Shown here piece after piece: positions 1 through 5,961 of a stretch of DNA of 6,052 bases (positions within the stretch are counted from its first letter, which is position 1; each line of letters opens with the position of its first letter). The DNA comes from Bacillota bacterium (lineage in GTDB: Bacteria > Bacillota > Clostridia > Acetivibrionales > DSM-1351). Under the pieces are notes generated by a model, which did no database searches, had not been told where the DNA came from, and saw only the letters and a program-made list of their open reading frames with translations. The stretch is from the NCBI GenBank assembly GCA_023412635.1, contig JAEYNI010000369.1, positions 1-6,052 of the forward strand, given 5' to 3'. Position numbers and translations under genes: made by a program.

Positions 1-805
1 TACCTTTTATGGGATAACCTATCTGAATTTTATTTCTGGTAGGTTTACCTGTTTCAAGGTCCAAAAAGTATATATTACCGTCCAGAGCAGGGTAAATTAC
101 TTCAACAAGGTCCTTTGCCTTCATATCTGCGTTTATGTTCATTAGTTTCCTGACATCCTCAGGCCAGTGAATTAGCAGCGGCTGTCCTGTCCATCCAGTT
201 CCGGGCCAATAGCTGTTATGGGCCGCAATACCACCCAGACCTTCTTTTTCCCAGACAATTTCAAGTTTTTTCTGTGTAACTGTTCTGGTTCCAAAGGAGG
301 CATTATCCCTGTGGTTATTTCCCCTAAAGGCTGTTACCCCTTCTAATTGAGAGTATTCAGAACTAGCGCCGAAGTCAATTTTATTTTTCTTCTTTACGGT
401 AAACTCTTTTAAGGGTGTATTGTTTCTGAATATCCAGGATTTCATATTTAAGCCGTTAGCCAGGGAATTATTGATGGTAAAGTCGGTATAGGCTTTCTTT
501 CCACCAAAATCAGACTCTTCTGACCAGGAGGTTTTTAATTTCTCTGGGTCAGTTATTTCAACAGGCATAGGGTCGGCTACAGGTTCTTCCTCCGGTTCCT
601 CTTCAATATCTTCATACGTATCCCCGGTAATTTCTGAACTGCTTACAGTATCAGATGTATTTGCAGAGGTTTTAACCATTGAATTCCCACTGGGGTCAAA
701 CAGCTTGCTAAGCCCAATCCAGATGCTGGTTGCTATCAAAGCCATGACAAGTATTGTAATTACTCTCTTTAGCCTGTTTGTTGCTCTTCTTCTGTATCTT
801 CTCAT
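1..805 (-). CDS. Membrane-anchored PQQ-like beta-propeller protein, second tandem copy (C-terminus beyond window)
   Basis: The frame is open for 268 codons from ATG at 805 to the left edge, so only the N-terminal part is present. Residues 1-14 are very basic (8 Arg/Lys), residues 15-32 form one hydrophobic helix, and about 37-90 is a Ser/Thr- then Glu/Pro-rich linker (EDIEEEPEEEP). With positive charges at the N-terminus, the rest should lie outside the membrane. No lipobox is visible. From about residue 150 it matches the neighbouring 610-aa protein closely: FRGNN (160-164), YWPGTGWTGQP (199-209) and a propeller-strand signature NIYFLDLETGKP (244-255). By hand count, 50 of 69 residues from WPG onward are identical to that paralogue. 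It lies 37 bp downstream of that gene on the same strand, so co-transcription is likely. The role is unknown; the PQQ-like fold is often a protein-interaction scaffold and does not prove cofactor binding. The start is slightly uncertain: an in-frame TTG lies at 817. Confidence 0.88.
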   Translation of the reverse strand, partial: MRRYRRRATNRLKRVITILVMALIATSIWIGLSKLFDPSGNSMVKTSANTSDTVSSSEITGDTYEDIEEEPEEEPVADPMPVEITDPEKLKTSWSEESDFGGKKAYTDFTINNSLANGLNMKSWIFRNNTPLKEFTVKKKNKIDFGASSEYSQLEGVTAFRGNNHRDNASFGTRTVTQKKLEIVWEKEGLGGIAAHNSYWPGTGWTGQPLLIHWPEDVRKLMNINADMKAKDLVEVIYPALDGNIYFLDLETGKPTRNKIQIGYPIKG

Positions 806-819
806 AAACTTTCTCAAAA

Positions 820-825
820 CTCCTC
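820..825 (-). promoter_or_regulatory. Ribosome binding site for the second propeller gene, oddly spaced
   Basis: Read on the minus strand this is GAGGAG. It lies 14 nt before the ATG at 805, longer than the usual 5-9 nt, and only 2 nt before an in-frame TTG at 817, which is too close. ATG 805 is preferred because it begins a typical basic signal-anchor N-terminus, but the TTG (four more residues, MRKF) cannot be excluded. Confidence 0.5.
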
Positions 826-842
826 ATTATTTTTAATGCAAT

Positions 843-2675
843 TTATTTTATTTTTACTCCGTAAATTTTTTTTGCATAGGTTCCCACTACAGCCATATTG
901 TTATAAACCGACGGTGAGGCTTCAACATTACCGCCGACGGATATTTTATCAAGGTCTTCACCGGTTTTTGGATCAATAAGGTGCATATCTCCCTTGAAAT
1001 CACATAACAACATATAGGTTTTACCCTCCTCAGACATAAAGTCTACAGGTGAACTCCAGCTGTATGCGTCCAGATGTCTTTTCCAGACCTCCTTACCGGT
1101 TTTCTTGTCCAATGCTACCAGAGTACCGTCACTTGTTGATCCGGTTAATGCAATATTAAAAATAACAATATCACTTATATCATTCTTGCCAACAACAGGT
1201 GTTGCTAACGCACCGCCGTTAATATATGACTGATATACGCAGGAATAATCCTTCTGCCATACAAGTTCTCCAGTGAGGGCATTGAGCTTTCTAATGTTGC
1301 AATCAGCTCTTGAACCGGCCTTACCGCGCTTATCTATTTCATTTGCAGTATACAGGAAAACTCCGTCATCAGTTTCCTCCAGTGTTATTGTACTGTCGGT
1401 ATCGTCCCCTGACTTATATATCCACACAGGCTGCATAGTGTTTATATCCAGGCATTGAACAGTTCCGCCGTTATCTGCAAAGTACATCAGATTTCTGTAA
1501 AAGGCTGGAGAATTCTCTATCCCCTGTTCGGAACTGTAACTGCTTTTATAACGGTACTTTGTTACGGTCGGCTGTATTGACAACGCGCCAGTCTTGCTGT
1601 CAAACTTGGTGTTAAGCTTGGTTTTATAAATCAAACCGTTTTCACCACAATTTATCAGGGTATCTGTGTACCTGTTCAGTATAGCGGAGGAATCATTTGC
1701 CCCCCAGCTCCGGAATGCAACAGGATCGTTTCCCGGAAATGAATAAATCTCCTTCTGATTTACTAGATTAAAAATTCTATATTTGAAGGTACCTTTTTTA
1801 TCATTCATTTCATTTAAGCCCTGTCCGGTATAAAATAACGGATAACCTCTAGGGTCTACCATTCCGGTCCCCTTTACGGTAAAGCCTATATTCATCTTTG
1901 GTCTCGATGGCTGTCCCGTCTCCATGTCAAGGAAATATACATTACCGTCAAAAACGGGATAAATTACTTCCACCAGATCCTTTGTTTTCAGGTCTGAATT
2001 TATGTTCATAGCTTTTCTTACATCTTCTGACCAATGTACCAGCAGCGGTTGACCTGTCCAGCCCGCTCCAGGCCAAAAACTTCCCACACCTGTAACAGCT
2101 CCGATCTCATGTGTCCATACAATTTCCAGCTTCTTTTCCTTTACATCGGCCTTTCCCCATGAAGGAGCTGTTCTGAAGTTGTTACCCCTAAAAGTTGTAA
2201 CACCTTCAAGTTCAGAGTACAGATCAGGTGACCCGAAGGCTATATTATACGGGGGCTTATAGTCTTTCACGGTTTTGTTGTTGACCAGAGTCCAATAAGT
2301 TATTTTCCCGCCATCTTTGTAAGTTTTCTGCCAGGACCCGTCACTTAAAGCCTTTTTAGTTACAAGACCAGGAGGATTTTTCCACTGTACCAGCAAGTCA
2401 TCAGGATTTGTACTTTCTGCAGGCTCCTGAACCGTTTCTTCGGCGGGTGTCTGACTATGTTCTGCTTGTTGTGAGGGTACAGATGCTTTCGCTGTCTCCT
2501 CTGCGTTTATGGCTGTTGTAGATGAACCTACTGTTGTGGTTTCCATTGCAGAATTCAGCCAGGGCAGATTTCCGTTAAACATCAAATAAACAGCTGTCAA
2601 TGCTAAGAGTAACAGAGTGAAGAATATCGTTACCGCAGGCAGCAAACTGTTTCTTTTTTTATTTTTGTAATTCAT
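843..2675 (-). CDS. Membrane-anchored PQQ-like beta-propeller repeat protein (610 aa), first tandem copy
   Basis: This complete gene runs from ATG 2675, which has GGAGGT just upstream, to TAA at 843-845. The N-terminus (MNYKNKKRNS) is basic; residues 11-33 are one hydrophobic helix without a lipobox, so it is a signal anchor rather than a lipoprotein. Residues 42-92 form a Thr/Ser/Glu/Ala/Pro-rich linker that should span cell-wall space. From about 145 the protein is a PQQ-like (quinoprotein dehydrogenase/BamB-like) propeller. Blade signatures of the type G-x3-LD-x2-TG-x3-W occur at 244-264 (FLDMETG), 404-420 (CLDINTMQPVW), 461-474 (LNALTGELVW), 517-532 (ALDKKTGKEVW) and 562-582 (LIDPKTGEDL), giving roughly six to eight blades. 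FRGNN (162-166) and FWPGAGWTGQP (200-210) are shared with the downstream copy. No dehydrogenase catalytic residues, haem motif or partner enzyme is seen, so a structural or binding role at the cell surface is more likely than redox catalysis. That role is inference. Confidence 0.92.
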   Translation of the reverse strand: MNYKNKKRNSLLPAVTIFFTLLLLALTAVYLMFNGNLPWLNSAMETTTVGSSTTAINAEETAKASVPSQQAEHSQTPAEETVQEPAESTNPDDLLVQWKNPPGLVTKKALSDGSWQKTYKDGGKITYWTLVNNKTVKDYKPPYNIAFGSPDLYSELEGVTTFRGNNFRTAPSWGKADVKEKKLEIVWTHEIGAVTGVGSFWPGAGWTGQPLLVHWSEDVRKAMNINSDLKTKDLVEVIYPVFDGNVYFLDMETGQPSRPKMNIGFTVKGTGMVDPRGYPLFYTGQGLNEMNDKKGTFKYRIFNLVNQKEIYSFPGNDPVAFRSWGANDSSAILNRYTDTLINCGENGLIYKTKLNTKFDSKTGALSIQPTVTKYRYKSSYSSEQGIENSPAFYRNLMYFADNGGTVQCLDINTMQPVWIYKSGDDTDSTITLEETDDGVFLYTANEIDKRGKAGSRADCNIRKLNALTGELVWQKDYSCVYQSYINGGALATPVVGKNDISDIVIFNIALTGSTSDGTLVALDKKTGKEVWKRHLDAYSWSSPVDFMSEEGKTYMLLCDFKGDMHLIDPKTGEDLDKISVGGNVEASPSVYNNMAVVGTYAKKIYGVKIK

Positions 2676-2679
2676 TTTT

Positions 2680-2685
2680 ACCTCC
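2680..2685 (-). promoter_or_regulatory. Ribosome binding site of the 610-aa propeller gene
   Basis: The minus strand reads GGAGGT, 4 nt before ATG 2675. It is a strong Shine-Dalgarno match and fixes the start codon, since no other in-frame start with a site lies upstream. Confidence 0.85.
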
Positions 2686-2732
2686 GCAAATGATTCGTCC
2701 CTAACCTTAATTTAGCGACAAACCCTTTTGAT

Positions 2733-2741
2733 ATTATATCA
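2733..2741 (-). promoter_or_regulatory. Extended -10 promoter of the leftward propeller operon
   Basis: The minus strand reads TGATATAAT, a perfect TGn-TATAAT extended -10 element of a sigma-A-type promoter. The hexamer 17 bp upstream (TATAAA) is a poor -35, which an extended -10 can compensate for. Transcription would start near 2726, giving a leader of about 50 nt before ATG 2675. No other promoter is obvious between the two propeller genes, so it probably serves both. Confidence 0.6.
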
Positions 2742-2771
2742 GAATAGGTATGGAATTTATATTTCTTTTTT

Positions 2772-2806
2772 ACTAATTTTTTCTTAAGAATCAGCAATGA
2801 ATTAGT
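2772..2806. repeat. Nested inverted repeat between divergent promoters
   Basis: Arms ACTAATT (2772-2778) and AATTAGT (2800-2806) are perfect reverse complements, 21 bp apart. A 10-bp perfect palindrome, TTCTTAAGAA, lies inside at 2781-2790. The element sits about 30 bp upstream of the leftward -10 element, where an activator or repressor could bind. In DNA this AT-rich, short palindromes also arise by chance, so an operator role is only a possibility. Confidence 0.3.
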
Positions 2807-2982
2807 TAAACCCTTGTATAATTATAGAAAATTACTTGTTTGGTTTATTCATTCGCTGGTAAATATTCTTAATCATATTGTAATTGCCTTACTTTTTATC
2901 TATAATTATTTTTACTTGCTATCCATTTCCGAATACATTTCCTATAAAGAGCACAGATTAAAAATATCGTATTTTATATTAT

Positions 2983-3012
2983 TTGTCATTTTAAGCTAGT
3001 AAAACCTATAAA
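2983..3012 (+). promoter_or_regulatory. Candidate sigma-A-type promoter of the Ca2+-ATPase gene
   Basis: TTGTCA at 2983-2988 (5 of 6 matches to TTGACA) is followed after 18 bp by TATAAA at 3007-3012 (5 of 6 matches to TATAAT). Transcription would start near 3019, leaving a short leader that includes the ribosome binding site. AT-rich surroundings make chance matches common, so this is moderate evidence. Confidence 0.45.
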
Positions 3013-3030
3013 TTTAAATATATCAAAATA

Positions 3031-3037
3031 GGGGGAG
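3031..3037 (+). promoter_or_regulatory. Ribosome binding site of the Ca2+-ATPase gene
   Basis: GGGGGAG lies 4 nt before ATG 3042. It supports that start; the protein then begins at the usual N-terminal cation-ATPase domain. Confidence 0.75.
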
Positions 3038-3041
3038 TCTC

Positions 3042-5651
3042 ATGAAAAATTATTACAACTACTCGGCTCAGGAAGTTCTCAAAGAGCTGAATACAAATCT
3101 TAACGGTATCTCGAACAAAGATATTGACAAGATTAGAGAGAAATATGGCTACAATGAGCTTCAGACAGGTAAAAAAGCTGGAGTTATAAGAATTTTTCTG
3201 AGCCAGTTTAAGGATTTTTTAGTTATAATTCTTTTAGCCGCAGCTATAGTGTCTCTTTTTTTAAGAGACTATGAAAGTGCAATTGTTATTTTTGCAGTTA
3301 CTATCTTAAACTCAATCCTTGGAACAGCGCAGCACTTCAAGGCAGAAAAATCCCTTGAAGGCCTGAAATCCTTAGCTTCACCTGTTGCAAGAGTCATTAG
3401 AAATAAAATGAGGATTGAGATTCCGTCCAGAGAAGTTTTAGTAGGCGATGTTCTATTACTGGAAGCTGGCGACTTTATAAGTGCCGATGGAAGAATTATA
3501 GATAACTACAGTCTCCAGGTAAATGAAAGCTCCCTTACGGGGGAATCGGAAAGCGTTGTGAAGACCGCAGATGTAATCTCCGGACTTGATATCCCCATTG
3601 GCGACCGAAAAAATATGGTCTTTACCGGCAGTCACGTCACCTACGGAAGAGCGGTAGTAGCTGTAACAAGCACCGGTATGTCAACTGAACTGGGAAAAAT
3701 CGCATCCCTGATGGAAGCTGCTGAGAACAAGCAAACCCCTTTACAGGTCAGTCTGGACAAATTTGGCAAAAAGCTTGCCATAGCTATTCTTGCTCTTTGT
3801 GCAATTATTTTGGCTACTAATATTATCAGGGGTTACTCTGCTATTGATTCCTTTATGTTTGCAATTGCCCTCGCTGTAGCTGCCATTCCCGAGGCTCTGA
3901 GTTCAATTGTTACAATCGTTCTTGCCATTGGTACACAGAAGATGGCAAAAGAGAATGCCATTGTTAGAAAACTTCATGCAGTAGAAAGCTTGGGCAGTGT
4001 GTCGGTCATCTGTTCTGATAAAACAGGTACTCTAACCCAGAATAAAATGGTTGCAAAGAAAGTCTTTGTGGGGTGGAAAATATTCGACTCGGAAAAGCTT
4101 GATATGAAAGATACTCTTCAGCGTTCAATAGTAAAAATAAGCATTCTGTCAAGTGATGCAACCATTACTGACGGAACTGCTGTAGGTGACCCGACAGAAG
4201 TCGCCTTTGTCAAGCTGTCCAACGATTACGGCTATGAAGAAGAGGATGTACGCGAGGAATACTCCAGATTTTCGGAAGTACCTTTTGACTCTGACAGAAA
4301 GCTGATGAGTACCCTTCACAATATTGAAGGTCAGTACATGATGTTTACCAAGGGTGCTCCCGATGTTATTTTAAGCAGATCCAAAAACGTTCTGACAGAG
4401 CACGGCGATAAGCCTCTGGAACAAGACAATATAGAATTCATCGAGAAGGTAAACAGGGAATTTTCACAGGAAGGGCTGCGTGTGCTTGCCTTTGCACGAA
4501 AGACTTTTGATTCCCAGGTCAAACTAACCGTCGATGACGAGAAGGATTTGACCTTTGTTGGTCTTGTTGCGATGATTGACCCACCCAGAGAGGAATCAAA
4601 ACAGGCAGTCGCCGATTGTATACGTGCAGGTATCAAGCCTGTAATGATTACCGGTGACCATAAGATCACTGCATCAGCTATCGCAAAGCAAATTGGTATA
4701 ATGGATGAAAACAGCCATGCCATTGAAGGTGTGGAAATCGAAAAAATGTCTGATGAAGAGCTGAGAAGCAAGGTACAGGATATATCAGTTTACGCCCGCG
4801 TATCTCCGGAGCACAAGATACGTATTGTAAGGGCCTGGCAGGACAAGGGAAATGTTGTTGCCATGACGGGAGACGGTGTAAATGATGCACCAGCGCTGAA
4901 ACAGGCCGATATAGGAGTAGCTATGGGCAAGGTCGGAACTGAGGTTGCAAAGGATGCAGCATCCATGATTCTGGTGGACGACAACTTTGCTACCATAGTT
5001 AAAGCGGTCTCAAACGGAAGAAGCATATATACCAATATCAAGAACGCCATTAAGTTCCTGCTATCAGGTAATACTGCAGGAATACTGGCAGTACTGTATA
5101 CATCAATTTTAGCTCTACCTCTTCCGTTTACAGCCATGCATTTGTTGTTTATAAATCTGCTGACCGACTCCATGCCGGCAATTGCTCTTGGTTTGGAGCC
5201 ATATCGGAAGGATGCCCTTAATTCAAAGCCAAGGGATATTAATGAACCTTTATTAAATAGAGGATTTTTACTGCATGTAATTTTTGAAGGTGCTGTAATT
5301 GCGGCAAGCGCTCTGACAGCTTTTTATTATGGTTTGAGTGTTGGCACCCCCGCTCTGGCAAGTACTATGGCCTTTGCCGTATTGGCGCTGGCAAGACTGA
5401 TTCATGGATTTAACTGCCGCTCCAACTACCCCTTGTTCAGAATCGGTTTCTTTACCAATAAGTTTCAATGGGGAGCAGTTCTTGCGGGAATACTACTTCT
5501 GACATTGGTGCTTACTGTCTCACCACTTCAGAGTCTATTTGAAATAGATCCAAAAGTAATTGACCATATCGGAATAATCGGTTTGCTTGGACTGGCTCCT
5601 TTTGTAATCATTCAAATATATAAAACAATAAGGACGGCTATAACAAAGTAA
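3042..5651 (+). CDS. Calcium-transporting P-type ATPase, SERCA-like P2A family (869 aa)
   Basis: This integral membrane pump couples ATP hydrolysis to Ca2+ export. The order is complete: N-terminal cation-ATPase domain (about 5-55), M1-M2 (57-97), actuator domain with TGES (166-169), M3-M4 (243-298) with PEAL (283-286), phosphorylation motif DKTGTLT (Asp326), nucleotide-binding domain with PFDSDRK (414-420) and KGAP (437-440), then DPPR (513-516), MITGDH (535-540), TGDGVNDAPAL (609-619) and M5-M10 (667-860). Length is close to LMCA1 of Listeria and YloB of Bacillus. Aligned to SERCA1a, site II ligands are kept (Glu309=Glu284, Asn796=Asn705, Asp800=Asp709), and M6 reads NLLTDS. Of site I, Asn768 is kept (Asn677) but Glu771 is Gly680 and Glu908 is Arg785. 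That pattern fits Ca2+ rather than Na+/K+ or Mn2+ transport, with one ion per cycle, as reported for LMCA1; the stoichiometry here is inferred. The gene is transcribed away from the propeller operon, probably from its own promoter, and no terminator is seen before the small ORF downstream. Confidence 0.95.
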   Translation: MKNYYNYSAQEVLKELNTNLNGISNKDIDKIREKYGYNELQTGKKAGVIRIFLSQFKDFLVIILLAAAIVSLFLRDYESAIVIFAVTILNSILGTAQHFKAEKSLEGLKSLASPVARVIRNKMRIEIPSREVLVGDVLLLEAGDFISADGRIIDNYSLQVNESSLTGESESVVKTADVISGLDIPIGDRKNMVFTGSHVTYGRAVVAVTSTGMSTELGKIASLMEAAENKQTPLQVSLDKFGKKLAIAILALCAIILATNIIRGYSAIDSFMFAIALAVAAIPEALSSIVTIVLAIGTQKMAKENAIVRKLHAVESLGSVSVICSDKTGTLTQNKMVAKKVFVGWKIFDSEKLDMKDTLQRSIVKISILSSDATITDGTAVGDPTEVAFVKLSNDYGYEEEDVREEYSRFSEVPFDSDRKLMSTLHNIEGQYMMFTKGAPDVILSRSKNVLTEHGDKPLEQDNIEFIEKVNREFSQEGLRVLAFARKTFDSQVKLTVDDEKDLTFVGLVAMIDPPREESKQAVADCIRAGIKPVMITGDHKITASAIAKQIGIMDENSHAIEGVEIEKMSDEELRSKVQDISVYARVSPEHKIRIVRAWQDKGNVVAMTGDGVNDAPALKQADIGVAMGKVGTEVAKDAASMILVDDNFATIVKAVSNGRSIYTNIKNAIKFLLSGNTAGILAVLYTSILALPLPFTAMHLLFINLLTDSMPAIALGLEPYRKDALNSKPRDINEPLLNRGFLLHVIFEGAVIAASALTAFYYGLSVGTPALASTMAFAVLALARLIHGFNCRSNYPLFRIGFFTNKFQWGAVLAGILLLTLVLTVSPLQSLFEIDPKVIDHIGIIGLLGLAPFVIIQIYKTIRTAITK

Positions 5652-5684
5652 ATAGAAACTGAGAAACTGTATTAAATGCTGAAA

Positions 5685-5716
5685 AATAGTAATGCTATTA
5701 TAGAGATTATTCTCTA
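5685..5716 (+). other. Two small hairpins in the leader upstream of the small ORF
   Basis: AATAG (5685-5689) pairs with CTATT (5695-5699) around a 5-nt loop. TAGAGA (5701-5706) pairs with TCTCTA (5711-5716) around the tetraloop TTAT. The second stem overlaps the first base of the Shine-Dalgarno AAAGGAGGG. Neither has a T-tract, so they are not terminators. They may shape the leader RNA or stabilise the 3' part of the transcript. The stems are short and A/T-rich, so stability is modest. Confidence 0.35.
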
Positions 5717-5724
5717 AAGGAGGG
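5716..5724 (+). promoter_or_regulatory. Strong Shine-Dalgarno in the small-ORF leader
   Basis: AAAGGAGGG is the best ribosome binding site in the right-hand region. The nearest ATG (5734, 9 nt after it) opens only seven codons. The next substantial frame starts at ATG 5780, 55 nt away in linear distance but only about 13 nt if the hairpin at 5731-5773 is folded. Confidence 0.65.
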
Positions 5725-5730
5725 ACTGAA

Positions 5731-5773
5731 TCCATGCCATTCTTAATTGTGATTTGAATGGTTTTGGCATGGA
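5731..5773 (+). other. Hairpin lying between Shine-Dalgarno and the small-ORF start
   Basis: TCCATGCC (5731-5738) pairs perfectly with GGCATGGA (5766-5773), an 8-bp outer stem. Inside it, ATTC (5739-5742) pairs with GAAT (5756-5759), leaving a GGTTTT bulge, and AAT/ATT can close a TGTG loop. An alternative register pairs CCATTC (5737-5742) with GAATGG (5756-5761). The outer stem buries ATG 5734 and leaves the Shine-Dalgarno and ATG 5780 free on either side. Confidence 0.55.
5734..5757 (+). CDS. Possible 7-codon leader peptide (MPFLIVI)
   Basis: ATG 5734 follows AAAGGAGGG by 9 nt and reads MPFLIVI before TGA at 5755-5757. It is the only ATG at near-normal distance from that site. The peptide is hydrophobic and lies wholly inside the hairpin at 5731-5773, so its translation would melt that structure. 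It could be a regulatory leader peptide, the start of a frameshifted longer product, or not translated at all. TGA is followed directly by ATG (5758), which opens 14 codons ending at 5802. The evidence is only the site spacing. Confidence 0.25.
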   Translation: MPFLIVI

Positions 5774-5779
5774 CCTATT

Positions 5780-5905
5780 ATGGGAAAAAACAAAAGTACT
5801 AAATCAGATGGCGCTCAGAATTTTGCCAACACTCAGGATTTAAGTAAAAAAAACCGATATCCAACTGGTGCAGAACCAAATGTTAAAACTTCATCACCAA
5901 AATAG
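5780..5905 (+). CDS. Small hydrophilic protein of unknown function (41 aa)
   Basis: ATG 5780 to TAG 5903-5905 encodes 41 residues, beginning MGKNKSTKSD and ending NVKTSSPK. The sequence is rich in Lys, Asn, Ser and Thr, has no hydrophobic stretch and no Cys, and should be basic and disordered. I do not recognise a family. The composition recalls minor small acid-soluble spore proteins, but no diagnostic motif is present, so that is a weak guess. It is the last ORF before a strong terminator ending 56 bp after its stop, and lies 128 bp after the Ca2+ pump gene with no terminator between, so readthrough from that gene could supply its mRNA. No Shine-Dalgarno lies directly before ATG 5780; the strong one at 5716-5724 is separated by a hairpin. 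A weak -10-like TATTAT at 5696-5701 lacks a convincing -35. Confidence 0.55.
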   Translation: MGKNKSTKSDGAQNFANTQDLSKKNRYPTGAEPNVKTSSPK

Positions 5906-5913
5906 TATTACTG

Positions 5914-5961
5914 AAATTCCCCGGTATCAGCATAATTTACTGACCCGGGGAATTTATTTTT
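5914..5961 (+). terminator. Rho-independent terminator, possibly bidirectional
   Basis: AAATTCCCCGG (5914-5924) and CCGGGGAATTT (5945-5955) form a perfect 11-bp stem. TCAG/CTGA can extend it inward across a small internal loop to a 9-nt loop. TTTTT follows at 5957-5961. It ends the plus-strand unit containing the small ORF. It also lies just beyond the stop of the convergent minus-strand gene. On that strand the downstream T-tract is weak, so it may serve both directions with lower efficiency leftward. Confidence 0.88.

Larger units (their letters stand above)
2676..3041. other. Divergent AT-rich intergenic region
   Basis: This 366-bp gap separates the leftward propeller operon from the rightward Ca2+ pump gene. 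It holds the leftward extended -10 promoter (2733-2741), an inverted repeat (2772-2806), an isolated TATAAT on the plus strand at 2817-2822 without a good -35, and a candidate rightward promoter at 2983-3012. A 61-codon frame at 2814-2999 is hydrophobic but begins with TTG and has no ribosome binding site, so it is not called. The rest (about 2825-2980) shows nothing recognisable. Confidence 0.7.

Noticed and set aside
1273..1458. 61-codon plus-strand frame inside the 610-aa propeller gene
   Set aside because: It lies fully antisense to a well-supported gene, has no ribosome site, and its translation resembles no protein family.
843..2675. Assignment as a PQQ-dependent alcohol or glucose dehydrogenase
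   Set aside because: Only the generic propeller repeat signature is present. There is no disulfide-ring motif, haem-binding motif or catalytic Asp context, and no PQQ pathway genes nearby.
2817..2822. TATAAT on the plus strand as the main Ca2+-ATPase promoter
   Set aside because: The hexamer is perfect, but no -35 match occurs at 16-18 bp spacing and the TG is not in the extended -10 position. It would also give a leader of about 210 nt without visible structure.
2814..2999. 61-codon plus-strand frame encoding a hydrophobic peptide upstream of the Ca2+ pump gene
   Set aside because: It starts with TTG that is part of a TTGTATAAT run, has no Shine-Dalgarno, and its Ile/Tyr/Phe/Leu bias is what AT-rich noncoding DNA gives. 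It also overlaps the likely ATPase promoter.
4331..5173. Several minus-strand frames (4331-4771, 4678-4890, 4790-5173) opposite the Ca2+-ATPase
   Set aside because: They overlap one another and the conserved catalytic region of the pump. Their openness follows from its codon use, and none has a credible start site.
5701..5716. TAGAGA-TTAT-TCTCTA hairpin as a terminator for the Ca2+-ATPase transcript
   Set aside because: The stem is only 6 bp with two G-C pairs and is followed by AAGGAGGG rather than a T-tract, so it cannot be an intrinsic terminator.
5268..5735. Minus-strand frames at 5268-5468 and 5535-5735
   Set aside because: The first is antisense to M7-M9 of the pump. The second crosses the pump stop codon and the leader hairpins, and neither has recognisable protein character.
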